From DATKPA01 sp051955985 (GTDB taxonomy: Bacteria; Planctomycetota; Phycisphaerae; WQYP01), in assembly GCA_051955985.1 (NCBI GenBank), contig JBQCGD010000052.1, forward strand, positions 1 through 64,000: a stretch of DNA of 64,000 bases. Reading direction: 5' to 3'. Below are positions 41,996 through 51,395 of this stretch, piece after piece. Under the pieces are notes generated by a model. It saw nothing but the letters and a program-made list of their open reading frames with translations, ran no database searches and was not told the origin of the DNA. Positions within the stretch are counted from its first letter, which is position 1, and each line of letters begins with the position of its first letter. Made by a program: the position numbers and the translations under genes.

Positions 41996-44713
41996 GTGGC
42001 GGGCACTGGAACGGGAACAGGAAACGCACGAAGAACAGCGAAGGGAATGACATTGGCAGTTGCGCGAAACAGTACGGCGAAGAGGGCGTGGGCGGGGGTG
42101 GTGTTGTGCGCGTGCGTGCTGCCGGGGAGCACGTTCGGGCAGGACGGGGCGGCGGCGACTTCGCCGGCGGTGGCTTTCACGCCGCGGTCGGAGACGTTCT
42201 TTGCGCACGATCTGCTGCGGTTGAACCAGGCAGATCTGATCAAGGCGGAGGAGGAAGCGGCGAAAGGGACGGCGGCGGAAAACCTGTGGAAGGCGGAGTA
42301 TCTCGTGGCGGCGTGGGACGGGGTGATCAAGACGAAGGCGGATCGCGCAGCCGCTGAGGCGACGTTTCTCACGGCGATGCGGGCGTATTTGAACGCCCAA
42401 CCGGCAGCGGTGGACGGGGTGTGGGCGCTCGATCATGCAGAGTTCATTTTCGGCCGGCTTTCGGAACCGATCATCAACCGCATGGAGTATTGGGAGAACA
42501 ACAAGAAGGACCGGGAGCAACTGGCGCCGATGTCGAAGCTGGCGGAGGACCTGCTGCAGCTTGCGGGAAAGAGGCTGGCGGCTGGCTTGCACGAGGCGGA
42601 TGCGGGCGGGGCGTTTGATGAGGCGGCGTATACGCGCAATTACCGGGCGCTTGCCGAGGTGGAGTATTACGGCACCTGGGCGAAATACTTCCAGGCCATG
42701 GTGATGGAGCCGGGGGATCCGGCGCGCAAGGAGCTGTTGTTAAAAGCGGCAGCGGCGCTGGGGAAGTGGGCGGATGACCCGCAGGACAACGGGGTGAACA
42801 ACCAGTCGCGGCTGCTGCGCGGCAAGGCGTTGAGCGAGGCGGGGGACATCGACAAGGCGATCGTGGACCTGACGCGCGCTTCGCAGGACAAGAAGGCGCC
42901 GGCGTGGGTGCAGTACCAGGCGCACTACCAGCTGGTGGTGGCGCGGATGCGGGCGGGGACGTTCGGCGCGGCGCGAGCGGAACTCGAGGCATTCAAGAAG
43001 TCGCTTTCGTCGGGCAACGCGGATGCGCAGATCAGCACGGACATGCTTGCGTTTCGACTGGCCTGGGCGGAGGCGGCGACGAAAAAGGGGGAGGAGAAAA
43101 AATCCGCACAGGCGGCAGCGATGCAGATTCTCTCGGGCATTATTCAGCGGGATTCGCGCTACCGCGACCTGGTGTATCAGCAGCTTGCGGCGGGGATACC
43201 GGATGATGCGAATCCGGCGGACCTCCTTCCGCTGCAGCAACTGGCGGTCGCCTACATTCATTCGCAGGGGCAGAAGGGGAACACGCCGCAGAGTCGGGAC
43301 GAACTCAAGCGTGCGGCGGCGGCGGCTGTCGCGGTGCATGACAATCCGGGGGTGTCGGTTGCGGACAAGCTGGAGGCCACGTTTATTGCCGGCGTGACGA
43401 ACGCGCTGCTGGGGAACCTGATGGAGGCGGCGACGTTCAACGTGGAGTTCGTCGAGCAGGCGCCGACGGATTCGCGTGCGAAGGCGTTGCTGGATTTGGC
43501 ACTGCAACAGATCGGCGAGATGCGGAAGGGGGGCGCGAAGCCGACGCCGGAGCTGCTGAAATTGCAGGAGCGTGCGCTGACGCTGGCGACTTCCGTTTTC
43601 CACGACTCGAAGTGGCGGTATGCGGAGGCTCGCACGCTGGAGGACAACGGCAAGTTGAGCGAGGCGGCGAAGATCTTCGGGGATCTGCCGGAGACGGATC
43701 CGAATTATCTTGATGCGCGGTTCCAGCTCGTGAGCATTGCGACGACGCGGTTCAGCCAACTGCCGGAAAAGGCGCCGGAGAACGACGTCCGCGCGGCGGC
43801 GAAGGATCTGTTCACCGCGTGCACCGCGTTTGTGCAGTTGCTTGACCATCCCCCGGCGACGGCCGACCAGGAGGCGGTGGCACGGGCGAAGGCGTATCGG
43901 TCGAACATCTGGCTGATTGAAACGTCGACGGCGCTAAACCCGGCGGTGAAACAGATGGATATCGCATTCGATCGCCTAGCGAAGCTGGATTCGGTGAAGA
44001 ACGAGCTTTCGCCGGCCCAGGAAGCGGCGGTGCTGCGGTACCGGATCCAGGCGTATCAGCTCACGGGGCAGACGCAGAAGGCGTTTGATGCGGTGCAGGC
44101 GTATGCGAAATCCCAGGGCCGGGATGCCAATGGGATCATCCACCAATTCGCGCTTTCGACGATTCAGGAACTGGGTCCGGTGGAGAAGAGCGATCCGGCA
44201 CGGGCGCGGCAGCTTGCGGAGTACGTGGTGAAGCTTCTGCAACCGCTGATCGACGATGCATCGCATGATGAGAAGGAAAAGGCGACGGCCTACGGCTACA
44301 AGCAGTTGCAGGCGGACATGATGATCCGGGCGGGGCAATATGCCCAGGCGCAGGAAGTGGCAAACAAGCTGATTGCGGAGAACGGAAAAGACCTGCTGAA
44401 TTTCATGGTGGAGGCGAGGGCGATCTTCGCGCGGGCGCGGGACACGGACGACAAGAAGGCTTACGCCGAGGCGGAGGATTATTTCGGCCGCATCCTGCCG
44501 AAAGTGAGCAACGGCAGCGAAAGCTACTGGGAATGCTGGCTGCGCATCCTGGAATCGAAGGAAGCCCTGGCGGGACCTGATGCGGACAATGCGATACGGA
44601 AGAAACTGAACGACCTGCATGCGGCGTTCGGGCAGACGCTGGGCGGCGAAACCTTCAAGGATGAGTTCTCGGCGTTTGCCAGGAAATACGACGTCGCAAC
44701 GACGTCGCCGTGA
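41996..44713 (+). CDS. Large exported TPR-like repeat protein of the VWA-ExbBD operon
   Basis: A 905-residue protein with a signal peptide (ARNSTAKRAWAGVVLCACVLPG, cleavage near the first QDG) followed by an almost all-helical body of TPR-like repeats, for example SEAGDIDKAIVDLTRASQDKKA and RYAEARTLEDNGKLSEAAKIF. There are no catalytic motifs. GTG 41996 overlaps the preceding stop (TGAGTG); ATG 42047 is the alternative start and gives a more standard signal peptide. It is likely a periplasmic scaffold or substrate-recruiting part of the VWA-ExbBD assembly, inferred only from operon position and repeat type. Confidence 0.8.
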   Translation: MAGTGTGTGNARRTAKGMTLAVARNSTAKRAWAGVVLCACVLPGSTFGQDGAAATSPAVAFTPRSETFFAHDLLRLNQADLIKAEEEAAKGTAAENLWKAEYLVAAWDGVIKTKADRAAAEATFLTAMRAYLNAQPAAVDGVWALDHAEFIFGRLSEPIINRMEYWENNKKDREQLAPMSKLAEDLLQLAGKRLAAGLHEADAGGAFDEAAYTRNYRALAEVEYYGTWAKYFQAMVMEPGDPARKELLLKAAAALGKWADDPQDNGVNNQSRLLRGKALSEAGDIDKAIVDLTRASQDKKAPAWVQYQAHYQLVVARMRAGTFGAARAELEAFKKSLSSGNADAQISTDMLAFRLAWAEAATKKGEEKKSAQAAAMQILSGIIQRDSRYRDLVYQQLAAGIPDDANPADLLPLQQLAVAYIHSQGQKGNTPQSRDELKRAAAAAVAVHDNPGVSVADKLEATFIAGVTNALLGNLMEAATFNVEFVEQAPTDSRAKALLDLALQQIGEMRKGGAKPTPELLKLQERALTLATSVFHDSKWRYAEARTLEDNGKLSEAAKIFGDLPETDPNYLDARFQLVSIATTRFSQLPEKAPENDVRAAAKDLFTACTAFVQLLDHPPATADQEAVARAKAYRSNIWLIETSTALNPAVKQMDIAFDRLAKLDSVKNELSPAQEAAVLRYRIQAYQLTGQTQKAFDAVQAYAKSQGRDANGIIHQFALSTIQELGPVEKSDPARARQLAEYVVKLLQPLIDDASHDEKEKATAYGYKQLQADMMIRAGQYAQAQEVANKLIAENGKDLLNFMVEARAIFARARDTDDKKAYAEAEDYFGRILPKVSNGSESYWECWLRILESKEALAGPDADNAIRKKLNDLHAAFGQTLGGETFKDEFSAFARKYDVATTSP

Positions 44714-44718
44714 GGGTT

Positions 44719-45450
44719 TCAGCTTCCAAAAAGGGCGGAGCCGATGCGCACCATGGTGGCGCCTTCTTCGACGGCGACCTGGTAATCACCGCTCATGCCC
44801 ATGCTGAGGTGTTTGAACCGATCGCCGCCGATCTTGCGGAACTTGATTTCATCGAAGATCTCGCGAAGCCGCACGAAGACGGGGCGGGCGTCCTCGGGGT
44901 TGGCGGAATAGGGCGCCATGCACATCAGGCCGATGAGGTGGACGTTGTCCATGGTGTCGATCTGCTCGGCGAGGTGGATGGAGGCGCCGACGGCCACGCC
45001 GAACTTGGAATTTTCGCCGGCGACATTGACCTCGAGCATCACGGGCATGGTGCGGTCGAGGCGTTCGGACTCCTCCTGGATTTCCTCGGCAAGCCGAAGC
45101 GAATCGACGCTGTGGACGAGCTTGCAGAGGGTGATTACGGGGCGCACCTTGTTGCGCTGCAGATGGCCGATCATGTGCCAGCGGATATCGCCGGGGGCGG
45201 GGAGCTTCTTTTCAGTGCGGTTCTGCTGGCGAAGGAGCCACTCTTCGAGCTGTGCGGCGCGCTGCTGGAGCTGCTGCACCTTGCTTTCGCCGAAATCGCG
45301 GTGGCCCATTTCCACGAGCTGCTTGATCTGATCAGGCGAGCCGTTTTTCGTAACGGCCACAAGCTTCACGGCGCTCGCATCGCGTCGCGATTTGGCGGCG
45401 GCCTTGGCGATTCCGTCCTGGATGGCTTTATATCGGTCTTGAAGATTCAT
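44719..45450 (-). CDS. Pyridoxal phosphate homeostasis protein (YggS/PLPBP)
   Basis: A 243-residue alanine-racemase-like barrel of the PLPBP/YggS family, which binds PLP and maintains vitamin B6 and amino-acid balance. The PLP lysine is Lys35 in LVAVTKNGS, and RWHMIGHLQRNK, LMCMAPYS, LSMGMSGDYQVAV and TMVRIGSALFG are family signatures. It is convergent with the TPR gene (5 bases apart), so the operon upstream ends here. ATG 45450 is the natural start. Confidence 0.95.
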   Translation of the reverse strand: MNLQDRYKAIQDGIAKAAAKSRRDASAVKLVAVTKNGSPDQIKQLVEMGHRDFGESKVQQLQQRAAQLEEWLLRQQNRTEKKLPAPGDIRWHMIGHLQRNKVRPVITLCKLVHSVDSLRLAEEIQEESERLDRTMPVMLEVNVAGENSKFGVAVGASIHLAEQIDTMDNVHLIGLMCMAPYSANPEDARPVFVRLREIFDEIKFRKIGGDRFKHLSMGMSGDYQVAVEEGATMVRIGSALFGS

Positions 45451-45515
45451 GCGCCCTCACGCTGACAATGGCCGTATTATGCCCGCGGGGCGCGCACGAT
45501 CAAGGGACCGTCCAT

Positions 45516-46868
45516 TCAGGGAGCACTGAGTGCGACAAGATGGCGGTCGATGGCCTCTGCGGAGGGGGGGGTGACCGCCGCGACCGCCGCTTCTTCAGAA
45601 ATGGTGATCAGCTTGCGCCGGGACTCCAGCGTCAGCGTTTTCATCTCGTCGAAGACCGCGCTGATCGCGGATTCGTTGCCGGTGCGGACGGCTTCCATGC
45701 GACCCGTGACGTCGAGGATTTCGAGTGTGCGCAGTTCCTTGGAGAAATCCGCAAATTGGCGGGTCAGGCTGGAGGTGCAGGCGTTGGACTTCCCGGCCAG
45801 CGCAGTGGACTGTTGCAGGCTTTCCCGGACGACGTGGGCAAGCTGGGCGATGTTCTGGTGCATTCCGGCGATGCGGCTGGGGTCCTTGTCGGCCGCCAGC
45901 TCCCCCAGGAACGAGGACATCATTTCCAGGCTGAGCTCCCCGGTGGTGATGTGAAAAGCGGCGGCGTTGAGCGTGCGAATGGCGCTGGTGATGACGTTCA
46001 CCACGTTCCGCGCGGAATCAGAAACGCCCCGTGTTGTGCGGCTCATCTGGTGGGCGATCACCTGGAGGGCGCCTCCCTGGGCGGTGAGAGTTGCAGCGCG
46101 GATTTGTGCGTTCAGGGAGAGCAGTTGGAGATGGCTTCCGAGCTTGCGGACATTCTCGCCCTCGGACGAGAGACGCCTCCCAAGCTGCAGGAATGAGTCC
46201 ACAGAATTGAGAAGGCCTCCCACGGTGGATTTGAGCGCGTTGCAGTCGAGGGTGAGGCGTCGGAGTGTTTCGCTGAGCGCAGCGTCGCTGTTTGCACTTT
46301 CCGTCCGGGGCAGCACAGCGCGCCGGGCGGCGACCTCCGCGGGAAGAATCTGGTGCATCAGCTCCTCATAATCCCCGAAGCCGAGAGAATGCACGGCGCT
46401 TTCGAGCATCGGGCGGGAAACGGCCATGGCCTCTTTGCGCGTGCCCCCTTTTGCTTCGACGGCAGCTTCGGCTTCGCGGAGCTGTTTGTAGAGCGCCTGC
46501 ACATGGGCGAAAAAAGGGCTGGACGGTTTGAGGCGGATGGAAAGGAAGCCGTTGTTGATCGGCGCGATGAACGCACAGACCCAGTAAAAGGAACCATCCT
46601 TGGCCTTGTTCTTGACGTAGGCAACGACTTCCTGGCCGTTCAGGAGGCGGCTCCAGACGAGCCAGAAAGCAACCGCGGGCATGTCCGGGTGGCGAATGAT
46701 CTTGTGAGGCTTGCCGAGGAGTTCGGCGGCGGCGTAGCGGCTGACGCGGACGAAGATGTCATTGCCGAAGGTGATGATCCCTTTGCGATCGGTGGTGGAA
46801 AAAAAGAGCTCTTCGATGCGGAAGGGAGATTCGATGTCGCGTACCGGGGTATCGGTGCTGCAGGTCAA
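45516..46868 (-). CDS. Soluble PAS-chemoreceptor-like signalling protein
   Basis: A 450-residue protein with an Aer-like PAS domain (about 12-110: FGNDIFVRVSRY, IIRHPDMPAVAFWLVW, YWVCAFIAPI) joined to a long helical region that resembles a chemoreceptor signalling domain (LSSEGENVRKLGSHLQLLSLNAQIRAA, ARNVVNVITSAI). No membrane helix or HAMP domain is visible, so it is cytosolic. The chemoreceptor hairpin tip is degenerate, so coupling to CheA is uncertain. TTG 46868 is chosen because GAGGG is 7 bases upstream. The PAS may bind FAD, giving redox or oxygen sensing; there is no cheA or cheW in the window. Confidence 0.75.
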   Translation of the reverse strand: MTCSTDTPVRDIESPFRIEELFFSTTDRKGIITFGNDIFVRVSRYAAAELLGKPHKIIRHPDMPAVAFWLVWSRLLNGQEVVAYVKNKAKDGSFYWVCAFIAPINNGFLSIRLKPSSPFFAHVQALYKQLREAEAAVEAKGGTRKEAMAVSRPMLESAVHSLGFGDYEELMHQILPAEVAARRAVLPRTESANSDAALSETLRRLTLDCNALKSTVGGLLNSVDSFLQLGRRLSSEGENVRKLGSHLQLLSLNAQIRAATLTAQGGALQVIAHQMSRTTRGVSDSARNVVNVITSAIRTLNAAAFHITTGELSLEMMSSFLGELAADKDPSRIAGMHQNIAQLAHVVRESLQQSTALAGKSNACTSSLTRQFADFSKELRTLEILDVTGRMEAVRTGNESAISAVFDEMKTLTLESRRKLITISEEAAVAAVTPPSAEAIDRHLVALSAP

Positions 46869-46979
46869 GGCAGTACCCTCCAACGTGGCCTCTGGTCGAT
46901 CTTGAGGAGAACGTCGGTTCAGACCAATCTAGGGTATCTACCTATTTTTCGCGAAAATCCCACGCTGGCGGGGATGCGA

Positions 46980-48035
46980 TCAGGCTGCCTCGGCGGCGTC
47001 TTCCTGAATTTGAGAAATACGGCCGGCACGGACGGCTTCGTCGTAGTCGGTGCGCCACTCCAGGAATCCCGTCAGCACCCGCTCGAAATCGGCGGCGGAG
47101 TTGATTTCCCGCATGGGGTCACGCAGGGAGCGGCACGGATTCATGGTCTTGGCATACCAGCTGATGCGCTTGCGGAATTCCAGCACGGCGACGCGTTCGT
47201 TGCGGAAGCGCACGAGGTTGTAAAAGTGCCGGCGGATCATGTCGCACTTGTCCTGGATCGACGGTTCGGCGGGAACGATGCCGGCGGTGAAAAGGCTCCA
47301 GACATCGCGGAAGATCCAGGGGCGAACGAGGGCGCCGCGGCCGATCATCACGCCGGCACACCCGGTGGCCTCGATCATGCGCTTGGCGTCGATGGGCACC
47401 TTGATGTCGCCATTGCCGATAACGGGAATGTTCTTCACCGCGGCGACGACCTGGGCGATGCCGTCGAGCCTGGCCTGCCCGGTGAAGTTCATTTCGGTGG
47501 TGCGGCCGTGAATCGTGATGAGGGAGACGCCGGCTTCCTCGAGGCGCCTGGCGAGATAAGGGGCGACGATGGAGTTGTCGTCCCAGCCGAGGCGAAGTTT
47601 GCACGTAAGCGGGACGCGCCGGAGGCACGCCTTGATGCGCTCGACCATTTTGAGGGTGTTGTCCGGATTGCAGAGCAGCTTGCTTCCACCGTCCTTCTTG
47701 GTGATTTTGTCGACAGGACAGCCCATGTTGATGTCGATGACGTGGGCGCCGCGGTCCTCGGCCCACATCGCGGCTTCGCAGAGGCGATCGACGTTGCCGC
47801 CGTAAAGCTGCATGCAGAGCGGCGAGTCTTCGGGGCAGGTGGCGGCGAGTTCCATGGAGCGTTTGTTTTCGCGGAGGACGCCTTCCGGACAGAGGAGGTC
47901 GGTGCACCCCATGCCGACGCCACCGCAGGCGCGGGCGACGAGCCGGAAGCTCACATCGCAATACCCGGCGATGGGGGCGAGCAGCAGGTTGGTGGCGAGC
48001 TGCACATTGCCGATGGTGAGGGGGCGCACGTTCAC
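46980..48035 (-). CDS. dusB: tRNA-dihydrouridine synthase
   Basis: A 351-residue FMN-dependent enzyme that reduces uridines in the tRNA D-loop. The TIM barrel has APIAGYCDVSFR at the start, the catalytic Cys106 in NMGCPVDKITKK, LTIHGRT-like TIHGRTTEM, and VIGNGDI with GVMIGRGA for FMN phosphate. The overall order fits DusB. The N-terminus begins directly at MNVRPLTIGN. It stands between two transcriptionally unrelated genes on the same strand. Confidence 0.93.
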   Translation of the reverse strand: MNVRPLTIGNVQLATNLLLAPIAGYCDVSFRLVARACGGVGMGCTDLLCPEGVLRENKRSMELAATCPEDSPLCMQLYGGNVDRLCEAAMWAEDRGAHVIDINMGCPVDKITKKDGGSKLLCNPDNTLKMVERIKACLRRVPLTCKLRLGWDDNSIVAPYLARRLEEAGVSLITIHGRTTEMNFTGQARLDGIAQVVAAVKNIPVIGNGDIKVPIDAKRMIEATGCAGVMIGRGALVRPWIFRDVWSLFTAGIVPAEPSIQDKCDMIRRHFYNLVRFRNERVAVLEFRKRISWYAKTMNPCRSLRDPMREINSAADFERVLTGFLEWRTDYDEAVRAGRISQIQEDAAEAA

Positions 48036-48098
48036 GGGAAAAAGGCTCCTGGAAAGAAGACTGGCATTCTAACAAAAGGGAGCGGGGAATCGTAAGGG

Positions 48099-49511
48099 CT
48101 AACCGTTGCGCGGCGTTTCGGGGACGGCGGCGCCTTCGTCGGCGAGGTCGCTCCGGACCGCCGCCGGAACCGGGCGGTGGGATTGGGCCGTGAGGGCTTC
48201 CCAGAGCCCTTCCCACCAGCGCAGGCCGATGCCGCGCGGTTCCATGGCGTCAATGGCGGGTTCGCGGCGGAGCAGGAAACCGAACGCGATCACGAGCAGA
48301 ACGCCGACCATTCCGCGGATGATCCATGCCGGCCCCATGACGTGGGCGAGGGCGGAAGCGAAGAGGTGACCGAGGGGCATGAAGCCCTGGATGCAGAGGA
48401 GAATGACGGACATGATGCGGCCGCGGTTTTCGTCACCGGCGAGAAGCTGGGCGGCGGCGTTGCTGGAATTGATGCTGAGCATCCAGAAAAACCCGGTGCC
48501 GACGAGCATGAGGAAGCAGATCCACGGGACCGCGGAGAGCGTGAAGCCGAGGATGAAGCATGCGCCGAAGGACATGGCGAGTGGGATGAGGTGGTGGCGC
48601 GGGTAATAGGCGGGGATCTTGCCGATGATGAGGGCGCCGATGAGCGCACCCAGGCCGATCGCGCCGAGCATGATGCCGTAGAGGCGCGAGTCGCCATGCA
48701 TGATTTCGCGGACGTAGACGGCGAGGAGTCCCTGCACGGGGGCAGCGAGGAAGGTGAAAGCCGCGAGCATGATGGCGAGGCGGCGCAGCCCGCGGTGCCG
48801 TCGAACGAAACTGATGCCGGAGCCGAGGTCCTTGAGAAGCGGCCCGCGCGTGCCGACGACTTTTTTGCGTGTATCGGCGTCGGGAGGCAGCTTCCAGAGG
48901 GCGAACATCACCGGGGCGAAGGTCATGGCGTTGACCGCAAACGCGCCGGCGACGCCGAAGTGCACGATGATCAGCCCGGCGAAAAACGGGCCGACGAGGC
49001 GGGCCAGATTGAACTGGGCGCTGTTGGCGGCGATGGCGGCGGCGAGTTCCTCGCGCGGCACCAGGTGCGGCACCAGGGTCTGCCACGGCGGGCCATTCAG
49101 CGCCCAGACCACGCCTTCTGCGAAAGTGAACCAGATGACGACCCAGGGGCTCGCCCATCCCAGGAAAGCGGTCACCGCGAGCAGAGCGCCGAGGAAGCAG
49201 GCAAGGGCCTGCAGCCAGAGGAGGTACCGGCGAAGGTTGACGCGATCGGTGATAACGCCGGCGAAGAGGACGAGAAAGAAGGCCGGGGCAAAATCCGCGA
49301 AATTCAGGATTTCGGAAAGAAACGTGGCCCGCGGAAGGTCATTCTGAACGGCACTGACGACGGCCCAGTTCTGGGCGCTGTTTTCCATCCAGTTGCCGAT
49401 GTTGGAGATGAAAGCCCCCGCCCACACCATCGTGAAGAGCGGGTGCCGGAACACACGTCGAAACCCGATTCTCTGCTGCCGCTGTCCTGGCGCTACCACG
49501 TCTGTGTTCAT
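48099..49511 (-). CDS. MFS transporter
   Basis: A 470-residue 12-helix major facilitator of the MFS_3/EntS-like group. The first helix pair opens HPLFTMVWAGAFISNIGNWMENSAQNW, followed by the A-like motif loop DRVNLRRYLLWLQ. The C-terminal half has GALIGALIIGKIP and a charged tail. It probably exports a small molecule; the substrate is unknown. ATG 49511 is chosen, and a TTG 6 codons upstream is possible. It is on the minus strand, next to a divergent EamA permease. Confidence 0.9.
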   Translation of the reverse strand: MNTDVVAPGQRQQRIGFRRVFRHPLFTMVWAGAFISNIGNWMENSAQNWAVVSAVQNDLPRATFLSEILNFADFAPAFFLVLFAGVITDRVNLRRYLLWLQALACFLGALLAVTAFLGWASPWVVIWFTFAEGVVWALNGPPWQTLVPHLVPREELAAAIAANSAQFNLARLVGPFFAGLIIVHFGVAGAFAVNAMTFAPVMFALWKLPPDADTRKKVVGTRGPLLKDLGSGISFVRRHRGLRRLAIMLAAFTFLAAPVQGLLAVYVREIMHGDSRLYGIMLGAIGLGALIGALIIGKIPAYYPRHHLIPLAMSFGACFILGFTLSAVPWICFLMLVGTGFFWMLSINSSNAAAQLLAGDENRGRIMSVILLCIQGFMPLGHLFASALAHVMGPAWIIRGMVGVLLVIAFGFLLRREPAIDAMEPRGIGLRWWEGLWEALTAQSHRPVPAAVRSDLADEGAAVPETPRNG

Positions 49512-49689
49512 CCCACGGAATCCCTTCAAAGGCTCCCCATCATAGGCGGTTGCCGGTGGACGCGGCAGAGAGGCGGTGCTTGTCGGGCGAAAAATGTGGG
49601 AGGAACTCCGCTTTTTGGGACGATAGCGCCGATAGACAACAGATCAGTGCGATGTGAGGATAAGCTTTCCAGTTTGGTGCGAGGCCTCG

Positions 49690-50574
49690 GTGAACGGTCG
49701 GCGAGAGATTGGGCGCGTATCGGCGGCGCTGGCGATCACGGTGGTGCTCTGGGGCGGGGCGTTTCCGCTGATCAAGTCGGCGGGGCATTCCTACGGCGGG
49801 GGGGAACTGGCGCTGCTGCGATTTGTGGTGGCGGGGATCACGCTGGGGATCGCGGGAATGGTGACGCGCACCGAACTTCCGCGGGCGAGAGACCTCTGGG
49901 CGTTCTTCCTGACGGGTCTGCTGGGGGTGGCGATTTACCACCCGTTCCTGAATTACGGTGAGGAAGTGGTGGCGGCGGGCACGGCGAGCATGCTGATCAA
50001 CTCCGGGCCGGTCTGGGCGGCGCTGCTCGCGCCGCTGCTCCTGGGAGAGACGATCAACCGCCGCAAGGGGGTGGGAATCGCGATCAGCTTTTTTGGCGTG
50101 GCGCTGCTGGCATTTGGGGAAAAGGGGCGTTTTGAATTCCAGCCGGCGGCGTTGCTGGTGATCGTTTCGGCGATCTGCGCGGCGCTCTATGTGATCGTTC
50201 AGAAAAAGTACCTGTCGAACTACGGGGCGCTTGCCTTTACGCTCTGGACGGTCTGGGCGGGGGTCCTTTTGATGGTTCCGTTGTTTGGCGTTTCCACGGT
50301 CCGCGAGATGCTTCGGGCGCCGGGGCGGGCCACGGGTGAGGTCTGCTTCCTGGGGGTCTTTCCCGCGGCGGTTGCGTACATGACGTTTGCCTACGCCACG
50401 GTGCGTATGCCGGCATCACGGGTGATGACGTTCATGTACCTGATTCCACCGGTGGCGATGGCGATCGCGTGGGTGTACCTGGGGGAGATGCCGACGGGGA
50501 TGAGCGTTGCCGGCGGGTTGCTTGCGATCGGCGGTGTAGCGGTTGTGAACTCCGTTCCCGGGGCGACGCAATAG
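49690..50574 (+). CDS. EamA/DMT family permease
   Basis: A 294-residue protein of ten membrane helices in two EamA repeats, each starting with a helix such as LAITVVLWGGAFPLIKSAG and ending in a LLLGE-type turn (second repeat LIPPVAMAIAWVYLGE). The family moves amino acids, nucleotide sugars or metabolites. GTG 49690 follows GAGG; an in-frame GTG at 49654 would add 12 residues that do not look like the family. It is divergent from the MFS gene and convergent with the STAS gene. Confidence 0.88.
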   Translation: MNGRREIGRVSAALAITVVLWGGAFPLIKSAGHSYGGGELALLRFVVAGITLGIAGMVTRTELPRARDLWAFFLTGLLGVAIYHPFLNYGEEVVAAGTASMLINSGPVWAALLAPLLLGETINRRKGVGIAISFFGVALLAFGEKGRFEFQPAALLVIVSAICAALYVIVQKKYLSNYGALAFTLWTVWAGVLLMVPLFGVSTVREMLRAPGRATGEVCFLGVFPAAVAYMTFAYATVRMPASRVMTFMYLIPPVAMAIAWVYLGEMPTGMSVAGGLLAIGGVAVVNSVPGATQ

Positions 50575-50583
50575 CAAGGCCGG

Positions 50584-50922
50584 TCACGTGCGGAGGTGGG
50601 CGATGGATTGCTCGACGGTGTCGTCGAAATTCACGAGCGTCTTCAGATTGACCATGTCGAGGACGGTTTTGACGCGCGGATTGACGCCGCCGACGCGCAG
50701 TTTGCCCCCATTGCGGCGCACGCCCTGGACGAAATGGATCAGGAGCGCAATGCCGGAAGAGGCGATGTAGCTCACGCGGGAAAAATCGATGGCCACGGCG
50801 GGGGGCTTCGTGGCGCCGATCTGGTCGAGAGACTCCGCAAGACCTTCGGTGTCGAGCGTGTCGATCTCGCCTTCGAGGGCGACCACCAGGATGCCGTTTT
50901 CCGAGTGAGAAATGGCTTTCAT
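50584..50922 (-). CDS. STAS domain protein (anti-sigma factor antagonist-like)
   Basis: A 112-residue stand-alone STAS domain. VVALEGEIDTLDTEGL is the first strand-helix, and SYIASSGIALLIHF contains the phosphorylatable Ser55/Ser56 expected in SpoIIAA/RsbV-type proteins. It should bind or release an anti-sigma kinase depending on phosphorylation. No kinase or sigma gene is adjacent. It is a small single gene between the EamA permease and a small protein gene. Confidence 0.93.
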   Translation of the reverse strand: MKAISHSENGILVVALEGEIDTLDTEGLAESLDQIGATKPPAVAIDFSRVSYIASSGIALLIHFVQGVRRNGGKLRVGGVNPRVKTVLDMVNLKTLVNFDDTVEQSIAHLRT

Positions 50923-51039
50923 GGAAACCTCCGGATAACTACGGAAGTGGCATCGACATATTCTGACACTTGGTGTGATCTAAAGCGCAGGAAGGCGGAA
51001 TCTTTTTCAGGGTAAGGGAGTTTCCGGCGGCCGGCGATG

Positions 51040-51270
51040 TCAGGCCGGCACAAGATCCGGGTGCCGGTCGCGGATTTCGAGGGTGTCAAAAAGGGATTCG
51101 ATGTCGCTGATGCTGGCGTTCGGGAAGCGGATACGCTCGAAAGTGAAGAAAGGTTCGGCTTTGAAGGGGATTCGGCGGGAAACGAAGAACTGCTTGAACC
51201 GGACGGCCTGGTCGTGGCGGGCGATGATGGTCGGACATGCGGGACAGAAGACCAGGGGACGCTCGATCAT
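51040..51270 (-). CDS. Small hypothetical protein with a CPAC motif
   Basis: A 76-residue protein of no recognised family. CPACPTIIARHDQAVRFKQFF suggests a small redox or metal site (C-P-A-C), and the remainder is basic then acidic with a Phe-rich segment. AGGTGAG lies 5 bases before ATG 51270, so the start is well supported and the gene is probably real. A possible zinc or thioredoxin-like fold cannot be confirmed. It lies between the STAS gene and a lipoprotein peptidase gene. Confidence 0.65.
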   Translation of the reverse strand: MIERPLVFCPACPTIIARHDQAVRFKQFFVSRRIPFKAEPFFTFERIRFPNASISDIESLFDTLEIRDRHPDLVPA

Positions 51271-51395
51271 AATCTCACCTGTGGTGAAGTGGCTCTGGGG
51301 GTCTTATCGGAAGGGAGAGGAATTGAGATTAGCGATCGGGAGACTTTTTTTGGCAAATTGCGCCAATTGTCGCAAGTTCGTCTGGATCGGCGGAT

